From contig NZ_CP025118.1 of NCBI RefSeq assembly GCF_002831665.1, positions 3,100,001 through 3,164,000 of the forward strand: a DNA stretch of 64,000 bases. The letters run 5' to 3'. The translations under genes and the position numbers were made by a program. The stretch is from Lacinutrix sp. Bg11-31 (GTDB lineage Bacteria > Bacteroidota > Bacteroidia > Flavobacteriales > Flavobacteriaceae). Positions within the stretch are counted from its first letter, which is position 1; the number at the start of each line of letters is the position of its first letter. The notes beneath the pieces are model-generated. The model saw only the letters and a program-made list of their open reading frames with translations, was not told the DNA's origin and did no database searches. This document shows, in pieces, positions 25,767 to 34,190 of the stretch.

Positions 25767-26489
25767 CTATTCCGTTTTTTGTGGTAAAGCAGCTATAAAG
25801 TCTTCTTTTGAAAGTGCATTATCAACATGAAAATCACCAATTTTTGTACGTCTTAAAGCTGAAAGATGTCCGCCAGAGTTTAAAGCTTTTCCAAAGTCGT
25901 TTGCTAACGAACGAATATATGTGCCTTTGCTACAAATAACTCTAAAACCCACATTAATAGAACTTGTGCTGAGCGCAGTCGAAGCATCAATTTTAGTGAT
26001 TTCGAACTCATTTATAGTTATTTTTCGTGATTTTATTTCAACAGCTTCTCCTGCTCGTGCATATTCATACAAGCGTTTTCCGTCTTTTTTTAGTGCAGAA
26101 AATACAGGTGGAAATTGGTCTATCTCTCCTATAAACTGTTTTGTAGTTTCATGTATTAAATCTTCAGTAATATGTTTTGTTGGAAAGGTTTCGTTTATTT
26201 CCGATTCTAAATCGAAAGAAGGTGTAGTTCCTCCTAAAGTAATGGTTCCTGTGTATTCTTTAACTTGACCTTGAAACGTATCGATTTGCTTGGTCATTTT
26301 TCCAGTGCAAATTATTAGCAATCCAGTTGCTAAAGGATCTAAAGTTCCTGCATGACCAACTTTTATTTTCTTAATGTTAAACGCTTGACGTATTTCCCAA
26401 CGCAATTTGTTAACCACTTGAAAAGAGGTCCAGTTTAAAGGTTTGTCTATAAGTAAAACTTGTCCAGTTTGGTAGTCTTCAACAGTCAT
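25767..26489 (-). CDS. truB: tRNA pseudouridine(55) synthase TruB
   Basis: 240 residues. Catalytic Asp51 lies in VGHAGTLDPLATGLL. Also visible are DKPLNWTSFQVVNKLR, KDGKRLYEYARAGE and CSKGTYIRSLANDFG. Forms pseudouridine 55 in the T-loop of tRNAs. The stretch IDASTALSTSSIN before VGFRVICSKGTY is not typical of TruB and is encoded by a dispersed-repeat fragment. Operon: ftsX, (small ORF), DUF3098, uppP, truB on the minus strand; the uppP stop is 5 bp from the truB start. Confidence 0.95.
   Translation of the reverse strand: MTVEDYQTGQVLLIDKPLNWTSFQVVNKLRWEIRQAFNIKKIKVGHAGTLDPLATGLLIICTGKMTKQIDTFQGQVKEYTGTITLGGTTPSFDLESEINETFPTKHITEDLIHETTKQFIGEIDQFPPVFSALKKDGKRLYEYARAGEAVEIKSRKITINEFEITKIDASTALSTSSINVGFRVICSKGTYIRSLANDFGKALNSGGHLSALRRTKIGDFHVDNALSKEDFIAALPQKTE
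25961..25985. repeat. Dispersed-repeat fragment inside truB
   Basis: The + strand reads AACTTGTGCTGAGCGCAGTC then GAAGC, markedly more GC-rich than its surroundings. It resembles the widely scattered CTGAGCGxAGTCGAAG repeat of Bacteroidetes genomes (from general knowledge). In truB frame it gives ASTALSTS. Confidence 0.65.
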
Positions 26490-26493
26490 TATT

Positions 26494-27288
26494 TTAATTT
26501 AAAAGTGAAAAAACAATAGCAATCAACCCAACAACTACGCAGTATATTGCGAAATAAGACAGCTTGCTTTTCTTTACTAAAGCAATCATCCATGTACATG
26601 CAAATAAACCCGATATAAATGCAGCAACAAATCCTGCTCCTAATGCTGTGATATTTTGACTTTCGAAAGATAAATCTCCGCCAACAAGATCTTTAGCAAT
26701 TTTTCCAAAAATTAAAGGCACAACCATTAAAAATGAAAAACGTGCAGCTTTCGTTTTGTCATTACCTAATAATACAGAGGTTGATATTGTAGCTCCACTT
26801 CTAGAAATCCCTGGAAGCAGTGCAATGGCTTGAGAAACACCAATAATAAGAGCGTCTTTAAAACTAACTTTCTTTTGGGTGTTTTTTGCTTTATCTGCTA
26901 AAAACAGAAGAATAGCAGTAACCAAAAGCATACAGCCTACTAACATTATATTTCCTCCAAAAAGTTGTTCGAGTTGCTCTTCAAAAAAGAGACCTACTAA
27001 AACAGCAGGAATCATAGAAATTATAATTTTTACAGCAAAACGTTGATCTTCGTTAATACCTGGTTTAAATAAACCTTTTATAATGTCTATTATATCTTTT
27101 CTAAAAATTACGATGGTACTCAAAGCTGTTGCAAAGTGAAGCACAACTGTAAATAATAAACTTTCTTCAGGAACAGAATTATCACCAAGAATAGCTTTTC
27201 CTAGTTCTAAATGTCCACTAGAAGATACAGGAAGAAATTCTGTAAGCCCTTGAATTATTCCTAAAATGATTGAGTCTAAAATATCCAT
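26494..27288 (-). CDS. uppP: Undecaprenyl-diphosphatase
   Basis: 264 residues, about eight TM segments. Signature motifs are GIIQGLTEFLPVSSSGHL at the N-terminus and LLPGISRSGATIS near 155-170, which together form the active site of the BacA/UppP family. It recycles undecaprenyl pyrophosphate to the monophosphate carrier for cell-wall synthesis. Middle gene of the truB-uppP-DUF3098 group. Confidence 0.96.
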   Translation of the reverse strand: MDILDSIILGIIQGLTEFLPVSSSGHLELGKAILGDNSVPEESLLFTVVLHFATALSTIVIFRKDIIDIIKGLFKPGINEDQRFAVKIIISMIPAVLVGLFFEEQLEQLFGGNIMLVGCMLLVTAILLFLADKAKNTQKKVSFKDALIIGVSQAIALLPGISRSGATISTSVLLGNDKTKAARFSFLMVVPLIFGKIAKDLVGGDLSFESQNITALGAGFVAAFISGLFACTWMIALVKKSKLSYFAIYCVVVGLIAIVFSLLN

Positions 27289-27332
27289 TCGGCAAAAATA
27301 TCAAAATTGAATGACCAAATGGTAGTTTGTAG

Positions 27333-27608
27333 TTATTTTTTAGAATCGGAATCTTCCTTACGCGTTAAAATCGCGTAAATCTGCATCCCAAAACCAATAA
27401 GCACTAAAGCTGGTGCTAATCTAATACGTCTCCAATGAAAAATATCTTCATTAAAAACAGTTGGGTCGTCGTTTCCACCACCAGACATTAATATAAAACC
27501 AATAACAATAAAGGCTAAACCAATAAACATAAATTTATAGTTACGTTTTCCAAAGATAAATTCACCTTTGTTTTCAGAACCGATTTCTTTGCGTTTTTGC
27601 TCTCCCAC
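27333..27608 (-). CDS. DUF3098 membrane protein
   Basis: 91 residues with two TM helices (about 28-44 and 65-82). The sequence FIFGKRNYKFMFIGLAFIVIGFILMSGGG...FHWRRIRLAPALVLIGF is characteristic of DUF3098. In Bacteroidetes it usually lies between ftsX and uppP, as here, suggesting an envelope or division role. No function is known. Confidence 0.85.
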   Translation of the reverse strand: MGEQKRKEIGSENKGEFIFGKRNYKFMFIGLAFIVIGFILMSGGGNDDPTVFNEDIFHWRRIRLAPALVLIGFGMQIYAILTRKEDSDSKK

Positions 27609-27994
27609 TTTATGTAGATTTTATTAAATGCTGTAAAAAATTATACTTGATACTAATCAAACTTCAAAATAATCATTTAAAAATTAGTTTCGTAGTCGCA
27701 AAGTAACGGTTTTATTTAAAACTTTCACATGTAATGATTCTAAATTTAAGCCGCTTTCAAGTCTATGGTTTGTGTTATAATAATCACTAAAATTGTTATT
27801 AAAGACACTATCTTAAGGCTAGGCTTAAGATAGTGTTCTAATTTTTTAGTTTAAATTTTATAATTATCCATACTGGTTCTTATATTTTAAAAGACACAAA
27901 TAGAAGATAACTTAAAAAAAGCACCCAAAAGATTACAATGAGAGTGCTAACTATTACAATTCCGTTTTTTTTGTTTTTAGATAAATTCAAGATT
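27609..27994. other. Left part of the ftsX-DUF3098 gap
   Basis: Holds a strong hairpin: ACACTATCTTAAG (27804-27816) pairs perfectly with CTTAAGATAGTGT (27823-27835) and a T-rich tract follows on the + strand. A hydrophobic minus-strand frame ending at 27880 (about 35 codons, TTG or no start) could be a second small membrane peptide, but I do not call it. Confidence 0.5.
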
Positions 27995-28132
27995 TTATTC
28001 GTAAATTCCTTTTATATAATGTTTACTCATATCAACTTTAACAATCGATTTGTCTTCTATTTTCTTTTGCGATAGCAATACAAAGCTTGTAATTGCTACG
28101 ATGCCTATAAATACAAATGTTACTCGTTTCAT
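27995..28132 (-). CDS. Small single-TM or exported protein, 45 aa
   Basis: ATG at 28132, stop TAA at 27995-27997. The product has a basic start (MKRV), a hydrophobic helix (about 5-20) and a charged tail ending KHYIKGIYE. A leaderless-looking A-rich stretch precedes the ATG. It lies between ftsX and DUF3098, on the same strand, flanked by hairpins on both sides. No family recognised; it may be a peptide gene or a chance frame. Confidence 0.45.
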   Translation of the reverse strand: MKRVTFVFIGIVAITSFVLLSQKKIEDKSIVKVDMSKHYIKGIYE

Positions 28133-28206
28133 AATTTTAAATTGAGAGATTAATAAATGTAATGGTATAGTCAATATTTTGTGTTTTGGTTATGTAAATA
28201 TAACCG

Positions 28207-28237
28207 CTTAAGCCCTTAAATATTGTTAAGGCTTAAG
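28207..28237. terminator. Hairpin downstream of ftsX
   Basis: CTTAAGCC and GGCTTAAG arms (8 bp), with inner TTAA/TTAA pairing. It lies 53 bp past the ftsX stop and shares the CTTAAG core with the hairpin at 27804. No strong T-run, so termination is uncertain. Confidence 0.5.
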
Positions 28238-28289
28238 TTAAAGAATGTTAAACTTTGGAAATGAAATACTTAGTGAAGATTAAAATTAA

Positions 28290-29168
28290 TTAATAATAGA
28301 GCTTATCTGTGTTTAGGTTTAAAAAGCGCTGTGTAGCGATGAATGTAGAAATCCAAGTGATAAAAATACCTAGGAAAAATATGAAAGCAAAGAGACCAAT
28401 AATAAGAACTGGTTTGCTTAATAGTGTTAGTTCTGGAAATGTTTTGTCAATATAATATAAAACAACAGCCATTCCTATAAGTGCTAATATTGCTCCAAAA
28501 ACACCAAGTTTTACACTTCTTAAAATAAAAGGTTTTCTAATAAAACGTTTAGTAGCACCAACCATTTGCATGGTTTTAATAGTAAAACGTTTAGAGTAAA
28601 CTGCTAATCTAATAGAGCTATTAATTAATAATACAGCAATTAGTGTAAATAGAGCACTTAATAGTAAGACCCAAAAACTAATTTTCTTAACATTATCATT
28701 CATTAAATTAACCAAGTCATTATCGTAACTAACCTCTTCTACAAAGTTTTTAGTTAAGGCTTCATCTGCAATAATTTGCAATTTTTCTGAGGTTACAAAA
28801 TCTGCTTTTAAGTTTACATCAATTGAATTTTTTAACGGATTACTACCCAAAAAGTCCATAAAATCTTCACCACTTTCGGCTTTCATAAATTCGGCAGCCT
28901 GCTCTTTAGAAACAAAAGTTGTCGATTTTACATAGTCTGCCATTGCTAGGCTTTTTTCAAGTTGTTTAATTTCAACATCTTTAGCATTGTCTTTTAAGAA
29001 AATGGTAACGGTAACTTGCTCTTTAAAATGGTCTGCTACTTTTTTTGCATTCAATACCAAAAGGCCTAGTAAGCCTAATAAAAACAGAACGAGCCCAATA
29101 CTTAAAACCACAGAAAAGTATGAAGAAATTAAACGACGTTTTTGGTATTTATCAAAAGATGAGCTCAT
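28290..29168 (-). CDS. ftsX: Cell division protein FtsX (permease-like)
   Basis: 292 residues with four TM helices: one near 20-42, then a large periplasmic domain (about 45-165), then three in the C-terminal half. The domain order and motifs (VTIFLKDNAKDVEIKQLEKSL, TKRFIRKPFILRS) match FtsX. It forms the FtsEX complex that links the Z-ring to peptidoglycan hydrolases. ftsE is not in the window. First gene of the minus-strand group running toward truB. Confidence 0.9.
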   Translation of the reverse strand: MSSSFDKYQKRRLISSYFSVVLSIGLVLFLLGLLGLLVLNAKKVADHFKEQVTVTIFLKDNAKDVEIKQLEKSLAMADYVKSTTFVSKEQAAEFMKAESGEDFMDFLGSNPLKNSIDVNLKADFVTSEKLQIIADEALTKNFVEEVSYDNDLVNLMNDNVKKISFWVLLLSALFTLIAVLLINSSIRLAVYSKRFTIKTMQMVGATKRFIRKPFILRSVKLGVFGAILALIGMAVVLYYIDKTFPELTLLSKPVLIIGLFAFIFFLGIFITWISTFIATQRFLNLNTDKLYY

Positions 29169-29283
29169 AAAAAGAGTTTAGTTAATGGTGTAAAAATAAT
29201 AAAGTTATTGAATACCTAAACTTTAGAACGCTTAAATTTTCAACACTATTATAGAAAGTTTAAATTTGCGCTTTAATTTTTGC

Positions 29284-29372
29284 TGTCATTACGAGGAGCA
29301 AAGCGATGTGGCAATCTGTTTTAATTAATAAGATTGCCACATCACACCAAAAAAGTGTGGTTCGCAATGACG
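29284..29372. repeat. Dispersed repeat, family 2, upstream of leuS
   Basis: TGTCATTACGAGGAGCAAAG at the left and GGTTCGCAATGACG at the right, with an inner GATGTGGCAATCT / AGATTGCCACATC inverted pair. The copy ends 20 bp before the leuS ATG. A longer reading frame would run through it, but the peptide is repeat-derived. Confidence 0.85.
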
Positions 29373-29392
29373 TTACATTTATAATTATAGTT

Positions 29393-32300
29393 ATGCAATA
29401 CCATTTTAACGACATAGAAGCCAAGTGGCAAAAATATTGGGCAGAAAACCAAACGTTTAAAGCCTCGAATACTAGCGATAAACCTAAATATTACGTACTC
29501 GATATGTTTCCTTATCCATCTGGAGCAGGTTTACACGTTGGGCATCCTTTAGGCTATATTGCCAGCGATATTTATGCACGTTACAAGCGCCATAAAGGTT
29601 TTAATGTATTGCATCCTCAAGGTTACGATAGTTTTGGTTTACCTGCAGAACAGTATGCAATACAAACAGGACAGCATCCTGCGATTACTACAGAAACCAA
29701 TATTAAAACCTATAGAAGACAGTTAGATCAAATTGGTTTTTCTTTCGATTGGAGTCGAGAAGTACGCACAAGTAGTCCTGAATATTACAAATGGACGCAA
29801 TGGATATTTATTCAATTATTCGAATCGTATTATTGCAATAATGATAATAAGGCTAAAGAGATAAAAGAATTAGTTTCAATTTTTTCTTCGGAAGGAAATG
29901 CCAATGTTAGCGTTGCTTGCGATGATGATATTGAAGTATTTACTGCCGAAGCTTGGACTAATTTTTCAACTGAAGAACAGCAAGCAATACTATTAAAATA
30001 CAGATTAACATACCTAGCTGAAACCGAAGTAAATTGGTGCCCAGTTTTAGGAACCGTTTTAGCAAACGACGAAATTGTAAATGGTGTGTCGGAACGTGGT
30101 GGACATCCAGTTGTACGTAAAAAGATGACACAATGGAGTATGCGAATTTCTGCTTATGCAGAACGTTTATTGCAAGGTTTGGAAGCTGTTGATTGGACAG
30201 ATTCTTTAAAAGAAACACAGCGTAATTGGATTGGGAAATCGGTTGGAGCAACTGTATCTTTTAACGTAAAAGATCATGACGAGAAAATAGAAGTTTTTAC
30301 CACAAGACCAGATACTGTTTTTGGAGTAAGTTTCATGACGTTAGCACCAGAACACGAACTAGTATCTAAATTAACAACAGCAGACCAAAAAGAAGCTGTT
30401 GAAGCTTATATAGAAAAAACCGCAAAACGTAGCGAACGCGATCGTATGGCAGATGTAAAAACTATTTCTGGTGTATTTACAGGTGCTTATGCAGAACATC
30501 CTTTTACTAAAGAACCAGTACAAATTTGGATTGGTGATTACGTATTAGCAAGTTACGGAACAGGAGCAGTTATGGCTGTACCTTGTGGAGATCAGCGCGA
30601 TTACGATTTTGCAAAACACTTTAATATCGAAATTCCTAACATTTTTGAAGGCGTAGATATTAGCGAAGAAGCTTTTGCAGGAAAAGACAATGTAAAGATT
30701 GCTAATAGCGATTTCCTAAACGGAATGAACTATAAAAAAGCAAGCAAATTAGCTATTTACGAACTAGAAAAAATAGGTCAAGGAGAAGGTAAAACAAACT
30801 ATAGATTACGTGATGCTGTATTTTCTAGACAGCGTTATTGGGGAGAACCATTTCCTGTGTATTATGTAAATGGAATGCCACAAATGATAGATGCGCAACA
30901 TCTACCAATACAATTACCAGAAGTAGAAAAGTATTTACCAACCGAAGAAGGCGAGCCGCCATTAGGTCGTGCAGATGTTTGGGCTTGGGATACTAAAAAT
31001 AACAAAGTCGTTTCTAACGATCTTTGTCATTCAGAGCAAAGCGAAGAATCTCATAATGGTATCTATCCTTTAGAATTAAACACAATGCCAGGTTGGGCAG
31101 GAAGCTCATGGTACTTTTTCCGTTATATGGAAGAAGCTGCTAATAGAGGAGATGTTTTTGCAAGTGAAGATGCCCTTAAATATTGGGAAAATGTAGATTT
31201 ATATATTGGTGGAGCAGAGCATGCTACTGGTCACTTATTATATTCTCGTTTCTGGGTAAAATTATTAAAAGATAGAGGTTTTGTAAATGTTGAAGAACCT
31301 TTTAAAAAGCTAATAAACCAAGGAATGATTCTTGGGACTAGTGCTTTTGTTTATAAAGTATTATGGAATGTTATTTCAGGAGAGGATTTTGATTTTTCAG
31401 TTTTGCCAACCATCTTTATTTCTAAAAGTCAACAACAGCAATTAGAGAATGGTGATAAAGAGACAGATGAAAGAATTAGAGATTTAATGAATGTTATTTT
31501 GAATGAAAAGATTCTTAATGATGATGTTAAAAAAGTCTTTCATAAACCTTCTGTTTCAAAAACTCATGCAGATGTTTCTTTTGTAAATGCTTCAGAAGAA
31601 TTAAATATTGCAGCTTTTAAAAATTGGAGAGTAGAGTTTAATAATTCAATTTTTATTGGAGAAAATGGAGAGATTATTGAAGGAGAAAATGATGTTTATA
31701 AAGTAGGACGTGAAGTCGAAAAAATGTCCAAATCCAAATACAACGTTGTCAATCCAGACAACATTGTAGAAGGTTACGGAGCAGATAGTCTTCGTTTATA
31801 CGAAATGTTTTTAGGTCCATTAGAACAATACAAACCATGGAATACAGCAGGTATTACAGGTGTGCATAATTTCTTAAAGAAACTATGGAAATTGTATGTA
31901 GATGATAATGGTTTAAAAGTTAACGATGCAGAACCAACAAAAGACAACCTTAAAACGTTGCATAAAACCATAAAGAAAGTACAGGAAGATATAGAGAATT
32001 TCTCTTTTAATACTTCAGTTTCTACTTTTATGATTGCTGTAAACGAACTTGGAGCTCAAAAATGTACAAGTAAAGACATACTAGAACCTTTATTGGTTTT
32101 AATATCGCCTTATGCACCACATATTGCTGAAGAGTTGTTTAGCAAATTAGGAAATAGTGCATCTATTTCTACTGCTGCTTTTCCAGAATTTGAGGCAAGC
32201 CATTTAGTAGAGAGTAGTAAAAATTATCCGATTTCATTTAATGGTAAAATGCGTTTTACGTTAGAGTTACCTATGGATTTAAGTAAAGACGAAATAGAAA

Positions 32301-32401
32301 AAGCAGTTATGGCTCACGAAAAAACCATAGCACAATTAGAAGGGCGTACTCCTAAAAAAGTAATTGTAGTTCCTGGTAAGATTGTTAACATTGTTGGTTA
32401 A
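29393..32401 (+). CDS. leuS: Leucyl-tRNA synthetase
   Basis: 1002 residues from the ATG at 29393 (start MQYHFNDIEAKWQKYW); an earlier in-frame ATG at 29306 lies in a repeat and is rejected. The HIGH-type motif is in PSGAGLHVGHPLGY near 45 and the KMSKS motif is in EKMSKSKYNVV near 780. The editing domain lies between, and the anticodon-binding domain at the C-terminus. The Bacteroidetes-type insertion with IFISK is present. Near residue 547 the peptide DLCHSEQSEESHN is encoded by a dispersed-repeat fragment. Charges tRNA-Leu. Confidence 0.96.
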   Translation: MQYHFNDIEAKWQKYWAENQTFKASNTSDKPKYYVLDMFPYPSGAGLHVGHPLGYIASDIYARYKRHKGFNVLHPQGYDSFGLPAEQYAIQTGQHPAITTETNIKTYRRQLDQIGFSFDWSREVRTSSPEYYKWTQWIFIQLFESYYCNNDNKAKEIKELVSIFSSEGNANVSVACDDDIEVFTAEAWTNFSTEEQQAILLKYRLTYLAETEVNWCPVLGTVLANDEIVNGVSERGGHPVVRKKMTQWSMRISAYAERLLQGLEAVDWTDSLKETQRNWIGKSVGATVSFNVKDHDEKIEVFTTRPDTVFGVSFMTLAPEHELVSKLTTADQKEAVEAYIEKTAKRSERDRMADVKTISGVFTGAYAEHPFTKEPVQIWIGDYVLASYGTGAVMAVPCGDQRDYDFAKHFNIEIPNIFEGVDISEEAFAGKDNVKIANSDFLNGMNYKKASKLAIYELEKIGQGEGKTNYRLRDAVFSRQRYWGEPFPVYYVNGMPQMIDAQHLPIQLPEVEKYLPTEEGEPPLGRADVWAWDTKNNKVVSNDLCHSEQSEESHNGIYPLELNTMPGWAGSSWYFFRYMEEAANRGDVFASEDALKYWENVDLYIGGAEHATGHLLYSRFWVKLLKDRGFVNVEEPFKKLINQGMILGTSAFVYKVLWNVISGEDFDFSVLPTIFISKSQQQQLENGDKETDERIRDLMNVILNEKILNDDVKKVFHKPSVSKTHADVSFVNASEELNIAAFKNWRVEFNNSIFIGENGEIIEGENDVYKVGREVEKMSKSKYNVVNPDNIVEGYGADSLRLYEMFLGPLEQYKPWNTAGITGVHNFLKKLWKLYVDDNGLKVNDAEPTKDNLKTLHKTIKKVQEDIENFSFNTSVSTFMIAVNELGAQKCTSKDILEPLLVLISPYAPHIAEELFSKLGNSASISTAAFPEFEASHLVESSKNYPISFNGKMRFTLELPMDLSKDEIEKAVMAHEKTIAQLEGRTPKKVIVVPGKIVNIVG
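31025..31052. repeat. Dispersed-repeat fragment inside leuS
   Basis: TGTCATTCAGAGCAAAGCG followed by AAGAATCTC. This is a variant of the GTCATTCTGAGCGAAGCGAAG-type repeat common in Bacteroidetes. It is in frame and gives CHSEQSEES. Confidence 0.75.
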
Positions 32402-32426
32402 TTTCCAGGAAGGTGGAAAACTAACA

Positions 32427-32825
32427 ATGTTAATGAGGTTTAAAGTATTCTTGGTTAGATTAAAAGGTTTAAAGGTTAGTAAAATAGACCAAATTGGGAT
32501 ATTTTTCTTAGTAGCCTTTATAGTGTCTAAAACTTTAATTTGGTTATTTGAAGAACAATTTACTAAGGAAAATTGGAAGACTTATTCTTATAAGCGATAC
32601 AAAATGACTGATGAGATTATTGAAAATAAATTGATAATCGGTAAAACAAAACAAGAGATTATATTTTTATTAGGAAATAATATGAGATCCTCAAAAGCTA
32701 ATGGAAAAGAACAATTGGTTTATCCGTTAGGAACACCGCCAAGTTTTTTTGAAGAAAAAAAAGAAAAACTAATTATTCTTTTTGAAGCAGGTTATGTAGT
32801 AGAAGTTATTCAATCTAACGAATAA
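32427..32825 (+). CDS. BamE/SmpA-like small membrane-anchored protein
   Basis: 132 residues from the ATG at 32427, 25 bp past leuS. An earlier start at 32382 would overlap leuS. One hydrophobic helix (about 20-38) is followed by a domain with IIENKLIIGKTKQEIIFLLGNN near 70-92, the pattern of SmpA/OmlA/BamE-like folds that often act in outer-membrane assembly or inhibition. It may be co-transcribed with leuS. Function not established. Confidence 0.6.
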   Translation: MLMRFKVFLVRLKGLKVSKIDQIGIFFLVAFIVSKTLIWLFEEQFTKENWKTYSYKRYKMTDEIIENKLIIGKTKQEIIFLLGNNMRSSKANGKEQLVYPLGTPPSFFEEKKEKLIILFEAGYVVEVIQSNE

Positions 32826-32857
32826 GAAAACTTTGTTTATTTTAGTAAACAAAACTC

Positions 32858-33377
32858 ATTAAATTCATTTTTACACTTTTATTAGTAGTGATTAGTTTTT
32901 CCGCGAAAGCGCAAGATGGCACTTTAACCTTTCCAGAAAATTATTTTGGTATCTATAAAGGAGACCTAGAAATTACCAATACTAAAGGCATACAAAGTAT
33001 TGGTATGGAATTTTATTTAACCCAAACAGATTCAGTTGGGATTTATAATTACAAAATTGTCTATATTTTTGATGGTAAACGTAACGATAGAAATTATACT
33101 TTAAAAACTATAGATAAGGAAAAAGGAGAGGACATAATCGATGAAAATAACGGCATTGTTTTAGGTGTAAAATTAGTAGATAATACGCTTTATAATGTTT
33201 TTGAAGTAGGTGGTAATTTGTTAATGACTACAGAGACTTTTTTTATAGACTATATGACTTTTGATATTGTATTTTCCGGTAAATGCTAAAACAATTATGA
33301 AAGCGACCGAAAATAGTACAGAGGTTATAAGTTATCCTGTAACAGTAACCCAAAAAGCAAACTTAATAAAACAATAA
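32858..33377 (+). pseudogene. Secreted beta-rich protein, probably broken (no ATG, late frameshift)
   Basis: Reading from ATT at 32858 gives a perfect signal peptide (KFIFTLLLVVISFSAKAQ), but no ATG, GTG or TTG precedes it. The first usual start is GTG at 32888, inside the signal peptide. The domain continues (TLTFPENYFGIYKGDLEI...DIIDENNGIVLGV) to TAA at 33287-33289. The +1 frame from about 33280 continues with a family-like tail, NAKTIMKATENSTEVISYPV then TVTQKANLIKQ, to TAA 33375-33377. Removing one base in the AAA at about 33282 would rejoin the frames. Function unknown; if translated, the product is exported. Confidence 0.6.
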
Positions 33378-33450
33378 GCTGACAAAACTTCTTGTACGAA
33401 AAGTGGCTCACTTTTTGTTATCTTTAAAGAAGGATTAAAATATTAAAATT

Positions 33451-34164
33451 ATGATTGGAACAGGTTATATGGGTTACTATGTTATTATAGGAATAATATC
33501 TGTAGTAAGCTGGTTGGTTAGCAACCAATTAAAAAAGAAATTTGCTAAATACTCTAAGGTTCATTTAAGAAATGGAATGAGTGGTGCAGAGATTGCTAGA
33601 AAAATGCTAGCAGACCATGGTATTAGAGACGTAGAGGTTATTTCTACTCCTGGACAATTAACAGACCATTACAATCCTGCAAATAAAACAGTTAACTTAA
33701 GTGAGGTTGTTTATGGTGAGCGTAACGCATCTGCAGCAGCTGTTGCCGCACACGAATGTGGTCATGCGGTACAGCATGCAACAGCTTATAAGTATTTAAC
33801 TATGCGCTCAAAATTAGTGCCAGTTGTTCAAGTTACATCTAGTATATCTCAATGGGTTATTTTTGGAGGTGTTGCTTTAATGGCAACCGAGGCTATGGGA
33901 GTCGCTGGTAAATATGTAGCTATCGCAGGTTTAATAATGATGGGTTTTGCTACACTGTTTAGTGTGGTAACTTTACCTGTAGAATACGATGCTAGTAATC
34001 GAGCATTGGCATGGTTAAAAAATAAAAACATTGTGACTCCAGAAGAGTATAATGGTTCGAAAGACGCTCTTAAATGGGCTGCAAGAACTTATTTAGTGGC
34101 TGCACTTGGAGCAATTGCTTCTTTATTATACTTTGCTTTAAGAATATTTGGATCTAGGGATTAA
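33451..34164 (+). CDS. Zinc metallopeptidase, YugP/DUF2268-like (PF04298)
   Basis: 237 residues. A TM helix lies at the N-terminus (about 6-25). The zinc motif HECGH is in AAAVAAHECGHAVQHATAY near 107, with a third ligand in the later VTLPVEYDASNRA segment. Two or three TM helices follow (about 130-175 and 210-230). This is the arrangement of the YugP family of membrane zinc peptidases, whose substrates are unknown. It is followed after 26 bp by the BI-1 gene, probably in one operon. Confidence 0.88.
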   Translation: MIGTGYMGYYVIIGIISVVSWLVSNQLKKKFAKYSKVHLRNGMSGAEIARKMLADHGIRDVEVISTPGQLTDHYNPANKTVNLSEVVYGERNASAAAVAAHECGHAVQHATAYKYLTMRSKLVPVVQVTSSISQWVIFGGVALMATEAMGVAGKYVAIAGLIMMGFATLFSVVTLPVEYDASNRALAWLKNKNIVTPEEYNGSKDALKWAARTYLVAALGAIASLLYFALRIFGSRD

Positions 34165-34190
34165 AAACTAAAAATAAGATAAATAATTAT

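Noticed and set aside
27880..27988. Second hydrophobic 35-codon frame next to the small ORF at 27995
   Set aside because: No ATG or GTG; only a TTG could start it. Mentioned in the gap description only.
29306..29392. N-terminal extension of leuS by 29 codons from an upstream ATG
   Set aside because: The extension is encoded by a family-2 dispersed repeat, and the conserved LeuRS N-terminus begins at the ATG at 29393.
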